Positions 36,159-44,924 of a stretch of 64,000 nt of DNA are shown here, in pieces. This stretch comes from Comamonadaceae bacterium (GTDB lineage Bacteria; Pseudomonadota; Gammaproteobacteria; Burkholderiales; Burkholderiaceae_C). The DNA is taken from assembly GCA_947478725.1 (NCBI GenBank), contig CANJWZ010000010.1, positions 1 through 64,000 on the forward strand, read 5' to 3'. A program made the translations under genes and the position numbers. The number at the start of each line of letters is the position of its first letter. Within the stretch, counting starts at the first letter, position 1. The notes below the pieces were generated by a model. That model saw only the letters and a program-made list of their open reading frames with translations. It was not told the DNA's origin and did no database searches.

Positions 36159-37094
36159 ATGAAAATTTCCGTCTCTCCTACCGGTGGTGGTTTCAGCAAT
36201 GCGCCAGACCCTTGTGCGCCGCTTCGTTCCATGCTGTTTATCCCGGCCGACAGTGAGCGAAAATTGTCCAAGGGCGAAGCCACGGGAGCAGACGCCCTCA
36301 TCCTTGACCTTGAAGATGCGGTGGCGCCGTCGCGTACCCATATTGCACGCGAGATGGCGCTGGACTACCTGCGCAGCCGCAGCCAGCGCGGCAAGCAACA
36401 ACTCTGGGTTCGGATTAACCCGTTGTCCACACCGGCAGCCCTTCTTGACTTGGCAATTGTGGCTGGTGCGCCAGACGGCATTGTCCTGCCCAAGGTCAAT
36501 TCAGCGCTGGATATTGTCCAGCTTGCACACTACCTGGATGCGCTGGAGTCTCGGGAGGGCGTCAGGCAGGGTTCGATCCGCATCATGCCGGTGGCCACCG
36601 AAACTGCTCAGTCTTTGTTCACGCTGGGTTCGTACGAAGGATGCAGCGCGAGGCTCGCTGCTTTGACCTGGGGGGCGGAAGATATTGCAGCTGCGCTTGG
36701 CGCCAGCACCAATCGCCGAGCCGACGGCGAATACGATTCTGTTTATCAGCTGGCTCGTGCGCTCTGCCTGGCGGGGGCAGTGGCCGCTGGCGTCCAGCCC
36801 ATTGACACCATCTGGGGTGATTTTGGCGATGAAGCCGGTCTGGTCCGCGACGCGAAAGCTGCTAGACAGCGGGGATTCACCGGAAAAATGGCCATCCATC
36901 CGAATCAGGTGGGAGCCATCAATGCAGCCTTCACTCCAAGTGACGAGGAACTGGCCTGGTCACGAAGAGTTGTTGAATTGTTTGCAAGTAATCCAGGTAT
37001 GGGAACGGTTGGGCTGGAGGGAAAAATGCTCGACATGCCCCATCTAAAGCAGGCCCAGCGCGTTCTCGCTCTAGCCCAGCGATTTGCCGCTTAA
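36159..37094 (+). CDS. HpcH/HpaI aldolase / CitE-type (citramalyl/malyl-CoA) lyase
   Basis: A 311-residue CitE-family TIM-barrel lyase. RSMLFIPADSERKLSKG, ALILDLEDAVAP (metal-binding acidic cluster), PVATETAQS and a C-terminal HPNQVGAIN segment are typical. Family members cleave citramalyl-, malyl- or related hydroxyacyl-CoA to a 2-oxo acid and acetyl- or another acyl-CoA. It is co-transcribed with the MaoC hydratase, which would supply its substrate. Confidence 0.92.
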   Translation: MKISVSPTGGGFSNAPDPCAPLRSMLFIPADSERKLSKGEATGADALILDLEDAVAPSRTHIAREMALDYLRSRSQRGKQQLWVRINPLSTPAALLDLAIVAGAPDGIVLPKVNSALDIVQLAHYLDALESREGVRQGSIRIMPVATETAQSLFTLGSYEGCSARLAALTWGAEDIAAALGASTNRRADGEYDSVYQLARALCLAGAVAAGVQPIDTIWGDFGDEAGLVRDAKAARQRGFTGKMAIHPNQVGAINAAFTPSDEELAWSRRVVELFASNPGMGTVGLEGKMLDMPHLKQAQRVLALAQRFAA

Positions 37095-37262
37095 GCAGCG
37101 TTCGCCTTCGAGCCAAAGCGGCGGCAAATATTATTTTCTCGACAGCTGTTGCGCTAATTGATCTGTGACTTGTGCACCGTTGTTTTTAAAAGTGAGTGCC
37201 GTTCGCCACTGTTGCCTGTTGAGGCTGGTTTGAGATGCCTCTTTCGTGCACTCGGCCGATGA

Positions 37263-38429
37263 TCAGTACGATCTGGGCAGCTGCAACACTTTTTCCGCAA
37301 TAAAAGAAAGTATCAGCTGTGGCGACACAGGCGCAATGCGCGGAAGCATGGATTCGCGGAAATATCGCTCGACGTGATACTCCTTTGCGTAGCCCATGCC
37401 ACCATGGGTGAGCACTGCGGTTTCGCAAGCACGAAAGCCTGCCTCGGCACAAAGGAATTTCGCCGCATTGGCTTCGGCGCCGCACGTCCGTCCCTGGTCG
37501 TACAGCCAGGCTGCACGCTGGTACAGCAGGGTGCCGGCTTCCAGCTCAACCCAGCGTTCGGCAAGAGGGTGCTGAATACCCTGATTTTTGCCAATAGGCC
37601 GGTCGAACACGATGCGTTCGCCCGCATACTTTGCAGCTCGCTTGAGTGCAACCCGGCCCAGGCCAATGGCTTCCGCAGCTAGCAGGACGCGTTCCGGGTT
37701 CAGCCCGTGGAGAATGTATTCAAAACCCCGGCCTTCCTCGCCAATTCGGTCCTCGACTGGAATCTCGAGCCCGTCAATGAAAAGCTGATTGGAATCGACA
37801 GCCTTGCGTCCGAGTTTTTCAATTTCCCGGACCTCGATCTTCGTCCGGTCGAGGTCGGTGTAAAAAAGGCTGAGTCCATGCGTGGGAGAGGTGACCTCCT
37901 CGATTGGGGTCGTGCGCGCGAGCAAAAGGATTTTATGGGCCACTTGCGCAGTGGATATCCAAACTTTTTGTCCATTGACAATGTAGCGGTCTCCCTTGCG
38001 GACTGCCATGGTTTTGAGCTTGAGGGTGTTCAGGCCGGTGTTGGGTTCTGTAACGCCAAAACATGCCTTAGCCTCTCCGTTGATGATGGGCGGCAACCAA
38101 CGGCGTTTTTGCTCGTCGTTGCCGTACATCACGACAGGATGCAGGCCAAACACGTTCATGTGAATCGCAGAGGCACCCGAAAGACCAGCCCCAGAACGGG
38201 AAACCGTCTCCATCATCAAGCAGGCTTCGGCAATCCCAAGTCCTGATCCGCCGTACTCCAAGGGCATGGCAATACCAAGCCAGCCAGCTTTTGCAATTGC
38301 TGCATAAAAATCTTCGGGAAAACCGCCTTCACGGTCTTTGCGGAGCCAGTAGTCATCGTTAAAGTCTTTGCAGACTTCCCCGATAGCGTTCCTGATTGAG
38401 ATCTGATCTTCTGTGAAATCGAAATTCAT
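37263..38429 (-). CDS. Acyl-CoA dehydrogenase
   Basis: A 388-residue flavin acyl-CoA dehydrogenase. ACFGVTEPNTGLNTLKL binds FAD and substrate, VWISTAQVAH is the following FAD segment, and the C-terminal GGMGYAKEYHVERYFRES carries the catalytic glutamate position region. It introduces a 2,3 double bond into an acyl-CoA and passes electrons to ETF. Next to MaoC and CitE it could oxidise a saturated branched acyl-CoA such as methylsuccinyl-CoA. The promoter region carries a perfect MarR-type palindrome. Confidence 0.93.
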   Translation of the reverse strand: MNFDFTEDQISIRNAIGEVCKDFNDDYWLRKDREGGFPEDFYAAIAKAGWLGIAMPLEYGGSGLGIAEACLMMETVSRSGAGLSGASAIHMNVFGLHPVVMYGNDEQKRRWLPPIINGEAKACFGVTEPNTGLNTLKLKTMAVRKGDRYIVNGQKVWISTAQVAHKILLLARTTPIEEVTSPTHGLSLFYTDLDRTKIEVREIEKLGRKAVDSNQLFIDGLEIPVEDRIGEEGRGFEYILHGLNPERVLLAAEAIGLGRVALKRAAKYAGERIVFDRPIGKNQGIQHPLAERWVELEAGTLLYQRAAWLYDQGRTCGAEANAAKFLCAEAGFRACETAVLTHGGMGYAKEYHVERYFRESMLPRIAPVSPQLILSFIAEKVLQLPRSY

Positions 38430-38465
38430 ATGTTGTCCGCCAGCAAGACGGCTTAGTTTGACGAA

Positions 38466-38481
38466 TGCATATTATATGCAA
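38466..38481. promoter_or_regulatory. MarR-type palindrome upstream of acyl-CoA dehydrogenase
   Basis: TGCATATTATATGCA (38466-38480) is a perfect 15-base palindrome 37 bases upstream of the acyl-CoA dehydrogenase start. On the minus strand it contains TATAAT, so a bound protein would cover the -10. A MarR gene begins 640 bases away on the same strand, and similar sequences occur at 26897 and 35646. Confidence 0.6.
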
Positions 38482-38592
38482 GCGGACAATATGCGTGCTG
38501 AAAGGAAAATAGAAAGTTATTTCCTCAACCAAGTAGTCGCCAATCAGTGAAAAAGCTTGCCAACATCGATGAAAAGGAAACGGCTGTTCTGC

Positions 38593-39120
38593 TCAGGCGA
38601 CCGACGCGTCCCCCTTGATTGTCAGCAAATTGTGTTTGACGAGAGTGAGCATTTCTACAAGCGCCAGGCGCGATGTATTGTCTAGGCCTTCGAGGATTCG
38701 TTCGCTCATTTCATGGCTGCGAAGACGCATGTCTGCAATGATCTGTGTACCTTTTAAATTCAGGAAAATACGCTTCACCCGGCGATCGCTATCGTCTGGA
38801 CGACGGGCTATGAATTCCGAAGCTTCTAGCCTGTCTATCAGTCCGCCCAAAGCAGCCTTGCCGATATCGAGAACGTTCGCAAGATCGCTCTGTATCATCC
38901 CGTCATGGCGCGACAGGTGCGCAAGAATCCACCATTGCGATCGCGTCATGCCCATCGGTTTCATAAACTCATCGAACACACTTCGTCTGAGCCTGGATAC
39001 ATCGTGCATCAAAAAGCCAAGCCTGCTGTCCCAGTTTTCGCTGTCAGCGGGTTTGGTGCCGGGCTTCGTAGATCTGCCTTTGGTTGGCCTGAGTCTTTCT
39101 TGTGGCGAGTCGCGTTTCAC
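38593..39120 (-). CDS. MarR-family transcriptional regulator
   Basis: A 175-residue winged-helix regulator. MTRSQWWILAHLSRHDGMIQSDLANVLDIGKAALGGLIDRLEA spans the recognition helix region, and DDSDRRVKRIFL is the DxRxxxVxLT-type wing. MarR proteins are usually dimeric repressors released by a small phenolic or acyl-CoA ligand. GTG start at 39120 has GGAG, in the palindrome GGAGTACTCC, six bases upstream. Its likely targets are the palindromes at 38466, 35646 and 26897. An N-terminal basic tail of about 30 residues precedes the domain. Confidence 0.9.
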   Translation of the reverse strand: MKRDSPQERLRPTKGRSTKPGTKPADSENWDSRLGFLMHDVSRLRRSVFDEFMKPMGMTRSQWWILAHLSRHDGMIQSDLANVLDIGKAALGGLIDRLEASEFIARRPDDSDRRVKRIFLNLKGTQIIADMRLRSHEMSERILEGLDNTSRLALVEMLTLVKHNLLTIKGDASVA

Positions 39121-39557
39121 GGAGTACTCCTCATGTCATGTCGCGATGGGCACGGGTAAGTCACCAGTATATTTTACGCTAGCGTCCCTTTTCTAGATGG
39201 CGGTTTTGACAAAGTCAAGAAAGGGCCATCCCGCGGTTTAGGCTGGTGGTGAAATGGCTGCTTTTACTACTTCTTATGGTGCCGTATCGGTCGGATGAGT
39301 GGGTTTAACTGTCAAAGTGCAAACAGCAAACAGCAATTTTTTTAGAGTGACTTTCGCTGCGGGCAAAACACTTAGCTGGCCAAAGCTTAGGCCGGCAACA
39401 ACATCCGGGCAGCTTCAAGCGTCATGCAGACGCAGTCTATCCCGGGGCTTTGTGCATGCAGCCTGAGGGCAGCTGGTGCGCAACTGCGACCAAGCCGACC
39501 CGGAGGCCCACGCCTGCGGTGGGTTTTGAACGCTTGTATCTGAAAAGCAATTTCAAA
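39121..39557. other. Intergenic stretch between MarR gene and CoA-transferase remnant
   Basis: No gene is recognisable. TATACT on the minus strand at 39166-39171 could be the MarR -10. CCCAC/GTGGG arms at 39507-39523 followed by TTTT form a weak terminator-like hairpin on the plus strand. Short GC-rich open frames at 39388-39540 have no family resemblance. Confidence 0.35.
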
Positions 39558-40195
39558 TTATTTGCCAAACGAATTTTCGAATACAACTTTCTCTTTCATT
39601 AAATGATTGATCTTATCAACGCTCAGTCCTGCTTCCGTCAGCAACTCTCGCGTGTGCTGACCTAGCGTAGGCGGAGCCTTGCGCCCGCCGACGAGTGGCA
39701 TACCATTGGAATGGATCGGCGTCAGGACTTGGTCGATTTGTCCAAGTTCGATATGTTCAACCTGAGTTATCAAAGCCAGGTGAGCTAATTGTGGATCAGC
39801 AAAAACGTCACTCATGCTATTGATAGGGCCGGCAGGAATGCCGGCGTCAACAAAGATAGCCGTCCATTGCTCACGCGTTCGCATACTCAGCCGATGATCG
39901 ATCAGGCTCTTGAAAACAGACTGGTTTTCATGGCGGCTCGCATTATCCTGAAAACGTGGATCAGATTTAAGTTCAGGACTACCGATCAAGTCACACAATT
40001 TAAGCCACATTTTCAGGTCGCGGCTCCAATATTTAAGTCACCATCGGAAGCACGGAAAACGCCATAAGGTGAAATGATGGGGTGTGAATTTCCGCTCAGC
40101 ATGTCGCCTTTTGGCATGAGAGACTTGATATCAGAATCATCAGATGTATTTGTATCGTCATTTAATATCATGTATTTTCTCTGCCACAACCTCAA
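39558..40195 (-). pseudogene. CaiB/BaiF CoA-transferase, C-terminal remnant with frameshift
   Basis: Two adjacent minus-strand frames together give the C-terminal half of a family III CoA-transferase. The upstream part (40195-40013) ends PYGVFRASDGDLNIGAAT and hits a stop at 40013-40015. The downstream part resumes in another frame as MWLKLCDLIGSPELKSDPRF and runs to 39558. One lost base near 40015 would restore the frame. The first half of about 400 residues, including the catalytic aspartate, is missing upstream. It is therefore non-functional. It lies directly downstream of a Bug gene, echoing the intact Bug and CoA-transferase pairs elsewhere. Confidence 0.8.
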
Positions 40196-40309
40196 GATTT
40201 ACCTTGATCTTGACAAGGGTTTGTATCGGCACTTCAAGCTCAAGCGAAACGTAAACCAGTCGGGTCTCACAGCGTGGCCGGTGTTGCTCTGTCCACCGGC
40301 GCGGTGTTG

Positions 40310-41290
40310 CTACTCCGCCTTCAGCTGCGCCGCTTGGACGGCTCGCGCCATCACCTCTATTTCGCGCTCTAGTGCCTTGCCTAGCTCGGAGGGTCCGCCG
40401 CCGATCGGTTCGACTGCAGCGCCGTACAGACGCTTCACCACATCCGGTAGCTTCACCACTTCGGCGAGCTCGCGACTGACTCGGTCAATGGCGATGGTTG
40501 GCGTGCCGGCGGCGGCAAGCACGGTGAGGATCGTGGCAAAGTCAAAACCCGGCACCAATTCAGCGATCAGCGGCACGTCTGGTGCCAGCGGCGAACGATT
40601 GGCCGCATTCGAAGCCAGCACCTTCACTTGGCCGTTCTGCACAAAGCCCGCTATCGACGGCATGGCGGCAATCGAGAAGTCGACCTGACCACTGACCAGA
40701 GCCGGCGTCGACTGCCCCGATCCGCGGTAGGGCACGTGCCGGATGTCGAGGTTGAGAGCCGCCTTCAAGGCCTCCATGGTGAGTTGATGATTGCTGCCGA
40801 TGCCAGAGGATCCATAGGTGTATTCGCCAGGCTTCTTGCGCACCGCCGCCACAAAGTCCTGGAGCGTGTTGACGCCGGTCTTTGGGTGGGCCACCAAGTA
40901 CAGCGACGAGCGGCCGACCAAGGCGACCGGCAGCAAATCCTTTCCCAGCTTGTAGTTGGTACCCTTGTTGATATGCGGACTGATAGAAAGCATGGCGCCG
41001 TCGGACAGGATAAATGCGTGGCCATCGGTGGGCGTGCTTTGCAGCAGCCCGTTGTAGGCGGCTGCGCCGGAAGCACCAGGCCGGTTTTCCACCACCACTG
41101 GCTGGCCGAGCCGCTCGCTGAGCTGGGGCGTCAACACGCGGGCGACCACGTCGGGTTGGCCACCAGCCGCATAAGGCACGATGAACTTCACCGGCTTGCT
41201 GGGGAACGGTGCCTGCGCCCACGCAAAGTCAGGCAGAATGCCGGCGGCGCCAGTCGCTATCGCGGCAGTAGTGAAGCTTCGACGATTCAT
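40310..41290 (-). CDS. Bug/TctC-type receptor (5 of 6)
   Basis: A 326-residue receptor. The N-terminus MNRRSFTTAAIATGAAGILPDFAWA has the look of a signal peptide with an RRSF motif that could also be read by the Tat system. PFPSKPVKFIVPYAAGGQPD begins the mature protein, and YGSSGIGSNHQLTMEALKAA and VPYRGSGQSTPALVSGQ are family segments. It is most like the receptor at 46798 in the same cluster. It is near the 3' end of the minus-strand aromatic operon. Confidence 0.92.
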   Translation of the reverse strand: MNRRSFTTAAIATGAAGILPDFAWAQAPFPSKPVKFIVPYAAGGQPDVVARVLTPQLSERLGQPVVVENRPGASGAAAYNGLLQSTPTDGHAFILSDGAMLSISPHINKGTNYKLGKDLLPVALVGRSSLYLVAHPKTGVNTLQDFVAAVRKKPGEYTYGSSGIGSNHQLTMEALKAALNLDIRHVPYRGSGQSTPALVSGQVDFSIAAMPSIAGFVQNGQVKVLASNAANRSPLAPDVPLIAELVPGFDFATILTVLAAAGTPTIAIDRVSRELAEVVKLPDVVKRLYGAAVEPIGGGPSELGKALEREIEVMARAVQAAQLKAE

Positions 41291-41318
41291 GTGTGTCTCC
41301 TCTAAGAGTCAGTTAAAA

Positions 41319-42275
41319 CTAGTGCGCGGGTGCGCCGTACAGGACGACCAGTGTGATACCAGTCAGGGTGATCGCAATGCCGAGCACTGTGACCCAGCTC
41401 AGACGCTCGTGATTGCCCAATGCAAAGTAGCTGACCGGCAACACCACCAGTGGCGTGCACATCGAGATCAGCGCTGCCATGCTGGCCGGGATGTATTTCA
41501 TGGACGCGATGACCAGCGCCTGAGCCAGGAAATGGCAGCAGCCGACTCCGAAAAAGATACGGGCCGCCTTGGGGTTGGACCGCGCCTGTCGAACGTATTC
41601 AGACATTTGCCGGTGATTGGCCAGCGCCAGTACCAGCAGGCCGGCCACAGCCCCGATCAGGGCGCCCATCAACGCCTCGTTCCACTGGCGTACGCCGGAA
41701 GCGCGGAACACATGACTTAACGAATAGGCTGACGCTGAGCCCACGCCGATCAGCAGGGTTGCGGACATGAAGCTGCGCCGCGAGCCTTCCCGCATCACCA
41801 AGGCTGGCCGTGCCGTCTTTCGCTGAGAACGGGCAATGCCTATGCTCATGGCCAATAGCCCCGCGATTCCCAGTGCGATGCCGACGAAACCGATGGTGCC
41901 GATCACTTCCCCCAAAAAGATCCAACCTAAGGCAGCGGTGATCAAGGGGCTGATGGTTTGCAGGCCGGCTGTCCCGCTCGGGCCTAGCCGCTCAATCGAC
42001 TTGAAGACGAGCCAGCGGCCTAGATAAGTCGAACAGATGCCAGCCAGAGCGAAGGAAACGACGGACCAGAGGGTCGGCACGCTGACCCCCCGACCGACCA
42101 CCCACTGCATCAGCACGATGATGATCCCGACGGGTACCCCGGCAGCGGCTGCCAGCAAAGATCCTGGCCCGCTACTCATGTCCTTAGCCGCGGCGGCAAT
42201 CGTTACCATGCAGGCGCCATAGATCGCCATGGCTATGAAGGCCAGCGTGACTCCTAATAGAACATCGTAAGACAA
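41319..42275 (-). CDS. EamA/DMT-superfamily transporter
   Basis: A 318-residue membrane protein with about ten hydrophobic helices in two EamA repeats (AFIAMAIYGACMVTIAAAA; SATLLIGVGSASAYSLSHVF), ending in a helix-rich C-terminus (LGIAITLTGITLVVLYG). DMT carriers export or import metabolites and amino acids by exchange or with the proton gradient. In this operon it may move the aromatic substrate or a by-product. Cargo and direction cannot be determined. Confidence 0.9.
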   Translation of the reverse strand: MSYDVLLGVTLAFIAMAIYGACMVTIAAAAKDMSSGPGSLLAAAAGVPVGIIIVLMQWVVGRGVSVPTLWSVVSFALAGICSTYLGRWLVFKSIERLGPSGTAGLQTISPLITAALGWIFLGEVIGTIGFVGIALGIAGLLAMSIGIARSQRKTARPALVMREGSRRSFMSATLLIGVGSASAYSLSHVFRASGVRQWNEALMGALIGAVAGLLVLALANHRQMSEYVRQARSNPKAARIFFGVGCCHFLAQALVIASMKYIPASMAALISMCTPLVVLPVSYFALGNHERLSWVTVLGIAITLTGITLVVLYGAPAH

Positions 42276-42318
42276 AGCAGAGTTCAGGCTAACAGGTTTG
42301 GGCTCTTAAGGCCTGCGT

Positions 42319-43059
42319 TCAGCGTAGCATCGCGCCGCCGTCGACGGCGAAGCACTGGCCTGTGATCCAGCTGGATTTGTCAGAGACAAGATAGGACACC
42401 AGTCCGCAAATGTCCTCTGGCTCCCCCACTCGTTTTAGTGGAATTTCGCCGGCACGTGCCTGCAGTAGCTTGGCGTAGTCCTCGCCTGACATCCCGGCCG
42501 CCAGGTAAATGTCACTGCGCACCAGGCCGGGGGCAATGCAGTTCACCCGCGCACCGTGCTCAGCCGCCTCAATGGCGAGCGAGCGGCTGAAGGCTTCCAC
42601 TGCCCCCTTGGTGGCCGTGTAGGCGGCCGAGCCGGCACGTGGACGTTGCGCCAATGTGCTGCTGAAGGTGAGCAAGCTGCCCCTGCTGGCGTAAAGCAGA
42701 GGCATGAAGGCCTGCGCCACGTAGAGAGTGCCCAGCAAGTTGATACGCACCATCTCTTCGACCTCGACCATGTCCGCCTCAACAAAGCTGCTGCGCTGCA
42801 ACGCGACGCCGGCGCAATGCACCAGAACGTCCAAGCGGCCGTGGCTTTCAGCCACCGCTTGCTTCAAGCGCTGCACGTCCGTCGCGTCGGCAACATCGCA
42901 GCGGACAGCACCCATCCCACGCGCTTGCATCGCGTCGAGTTTGTTCTGGCGCCGGCCGCATACGACGACCTCAAAGCCGTCGCTTTGCAGGCCTAATGCA
43001 ATCTCCTCGCCGAGGCCAGCGCTGCCGCCGGTCACCAAGGCTACTTTTTTCTGACCCAT
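42319..43059 (-). CDS. SDR family oxidoreductase
   Basis: A 246-residue short-chain dehydrogenase: VALVTGGSAGLGEEIA at the N-terminus, CGRR after the second strand (arginines favour NADP), CAGVALQ, and YTATK as the catalytic Tyr/Lys pair. ATG 43059 is preferred; a longer frame only runs antisense to the next gene. In a Rieske dioxygenase operon it is one of two candidates for cis-dihydrodiol dehydrogenase, the other being the PdxA-like protein encoded 23 bases upstream. Confidence 0.9.
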   Translation of the reverse strand: MGQKKVALVTGGSAGLGEEIALGLQSDGFEVVVCGRRQNKLDAMQARGMGAVRCDVADATDVQRLKQAVAESHGRLDVLVHCAGVALQRSSFVEADMVEVEEMVRINLLGTLYVAQAFMPLLYASRGSLLTFSSTLAQRPRAGSAAYTATKGAVEAFSRSLAIEAAEHGARVNCIAPGLVRSDIYLAAGMSGEDYAKLLQARAGEIPLKRVGEPEDICGLVSYLVSDKSSWITGQCFAVDGGAMLR

Positions 43060-43082
43060 CTTTGTCCCTTGTTGCGCAACGC

Positions 43083-44054
43083 TCACGCCGCAAGCGGCTG
43101 GCCGGAAGCCAGCAGAGCCGCCGTGCGCACGGCCGACAGCATGCTGGCGTGCTGCGCCACGCCGCGGCCAGCGATGTCGTAAGCCGTGCCGTGCGGTACA
43201 TTCAGCATGACAAAAGGCAAGCCTACATACACGGTACAGGCACCTTCGAACCCCACCGTCTTGACTGCGATCTGACCCTGGTCGTGGAACATGGTGACCA
43301 CCACATCCCACTGGCCTTGCATGCACTGGCGAAAAACCGCGTCAGGCACGAGTGGCCCGTGTGCGTCGATTCCACGGGCACGTGCTTTCTCCACAGCCGG
43401 GCCCACACGCTCCTGATCCTGTGGGAACATGGCGTGCGGATTAATGCCGGCGACGGCGATTCTCGGCTTCTCAAAACCCCAAGCGCGCAAGTTCGCGTTG
43501 GCCAGCTCGATCACCTGAAAGATGCGCTCTGGCGTTGCCATGGTGATGGCATCAGTCAAAGACACGTGTTCCGTCAGCGGCACGACCCGTAGCTTGCCGC
43601 TCATTCTCAGCATGAAGGTGCCGGCCGGTTGCAGATCGTCGATATCCTTGATCTTGCCGGTGGCCATGAGCGAAGCGCTTTCTACCGGCCCCATCACCAA
43701 GCCTTGCAGGCGGCCGGAGCGGCCCAACTCCTCGCCGCGTGCAATCCATTGCAGTACCGCGTTCCCGGAGTTAGCAGAAGCCTTGCCGATTTCGCAGCGG
43801 TCCACATCAAAGCCGCCCGGGTCGACCACCCCGATCACGCCAGCAGGAAGCTGCTCGGAAGGATCAGTGACAGGCTCAAAACGCAGACTCAGGCCGCACA
43901 CGACGGCGGCGCGGCGCAGTACGCCAAGGTCGCCGATCAGCACGGTACGGCAGACACCGGCTAGTTCAGGTGCGGCCGCCGTGCGCACGCAGACCTCAGG
44001 GCCGACGCCGGCAGGATCGCCGATCATCATTCCGACCACGGGTAGTTGGCTCAT
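43083..44054 (-). CDS. PdxA-family dehydrogenase (PdxA2/TphB-like)
   Basis: A 323-residue member of the PdxA family. GDPAGVGPEV near residue 12-21 and the metal-binding histidines (GHHH-like set: VEHVSL, HGPLVPDAVF, MFHDQGQIAVK) are conserved. Biosynthetic PdxA oxidises 4-phosphohydroxy-threonine for vitamin B6. Homologues in aromatic operons, such as TphB of terephthalate degradation, instead oxidise and decarboxylate cis-dihydrodiol carboxylates. The location between a ring-cleavage-product hydrolase and an SDR favours the catabolic role. ATG 44054 has AGGTG six bases upstream. Confidence 0.88.
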   Translation of the reverse strand: MSQLPVVGMMIGDPAGVGPEVCVRTAAAPELAGVCRTVLIGDLGVLRRAAVVCGLSLRFEPVTDPSEQLPAGVIGVVDPGGFDVDRCEIGKASANSGNAVLQWIARGEELGRSGRLQGLVMGPVESASLMATGKIKDIDDLQPAGTFMLRMSGKLRVVPLTEHVSLTDAITMATPERIFQVIELANANLRAWGFEKPRIAVAGINPHAMFPQDQERVGPAVEKARARGIDAHGPLVPDAVFRQCMQGQWDVVVTMFHDQGQIAVKTVGFEGACTVYVGLPFVMLNVPHGTAYDIAGRGVAQHASMLSAVRTAALLASGQPLAA

Positions 44055-44079
44055 GGCTGGCACCTGTTTGCTAGACCGT

Positions 44080-44904
44080 TCACGACGCGAAGAAGTCCAT
44101 CACCAACGACAAGAACTGGTTTTTGCGCTCAATCTGGGTCCAGTGACCGCACTCCCCAAAGACGTGCAGATCGGAGTGCTTTAGCAGCGAATGCAGCTTC
44201 AGACTGTTAGACAAAGGCACGATCTGGTCGTCGCGGCCATGAATCACGAGAGCGCGTTGAGTGATCTTGCGGATGTCAGCTTCGGGCGTTGCCAATGCCT
44301 TTGCGTGGCGCTGGCGCGGCGCCGCGAACATTTGTGAGTAGGTCTCGTGAAAGCCGGTGCGGATGCTGGCTTCGTAACGCGACTTGACCAAGTCATCGGT
44401 GATGATACTGGTGTCATAGGCAAAGGTCATGGCCATCTTGCGCATGTTCTCAACCGACGGTTCATAGCCCCAAACGGCGTCCAGCCCCGGGGTTACCTCA
44501 AAATCGACGCCGGCGGCACCCATCAATACGAAGCGGTCCACCCGTTCCGGATGGCGCGCCGTCAGAGCCAGCGTCAGCGCGCCGCCGAACGAGTTACCCA
44601 CGAAGCGGGCCTTTTTCACGCCTACCGCATCCATCCACTCGATCAGGTGACGGACCCAGAAGTCAAGATCGTAGACGGTGTCGGATTTGCGCTCGGTATA
44701 CCCGAAGCCAGCAATATCGGGTGCCAATACGCGGTATTTCTGGGCCAGCACCGGAATCGACAGGCGCCAATTGGCATAGGCCGTGACCCCAGGACCAGAG
44801 CCGTGAATCAAGATCACCGGCTCGCCTGACCCGGACTCTAAGTAATTGGTTTGAAGGCCGGCCGCAACGATGGCGTGGCCGATTTCAGGATTGGTATTGG
44901 ACAT
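44080..44904 (-). CDS. Meta-cleavage-product hydrolase (alpha/beta hydrolase)
   Basis: A 274-residue hydrolase of the DmpD/XylF/BphD family. LIHGSGPGVTAYANW forms the oxyanion region, the nucleophile is in GNSFGGALTLALTARHP, the acid in IHGRDDQIVPL, and the histidine in ECGHWTQIE. It hydrolyses the C-C bond of a 2-hydroxy-6-oxo-dienoate made by extradiol ring cleavage, giving 2-hydroxypenta-2,4-dienoate and an acid. The matching dioxygenase and hydratase are in the divergent operon. It starts 20 bases after the dioxygenase beta subunit gene. Confidence 0.93.
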   Translation of the reverse strand: MSNTNPEIGHAIVAAGLQTNYLESGSGEPVILIHGSGPGVTAYANWRLSIPVLAQKYRVLAPDIAGFGYTERKSDTVYDLDFWVRHLIEWMDAVGVKKARFVGNSFGGALTLALTARHPERVDRFVLMGAAGVDFEVTPGLDAVWGYEPSVENMRKMAMTFAYDTSIITDDLVKSRYEASIRTGFHETYSQMFAAPRQRHAKALATPEADIRKITQRALVIHGRDDQIVPLSNSLKLHSLLKHSDLHVFGECGHWTQIERKNQFLSLVMDFFAS

Positions 44905-44924
44905 GTGGTTCTCGTTAAGGTGGG

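Noticed and set aside
39507-39527. CCCAC/GTGGG hairpin with TTTT as a rho-independent terminator
   Set aside because: Only a 5-base stem and no plus-strand gene just upstream; too weak to call as a separate feature.
42319-43326. Longer 335-codon reading of the SDR gene
   Set aside because: The first 89 codons run antisense to the PdxA-like gene; the SDR N-terminal motif and ribosome site place the start at 43059.
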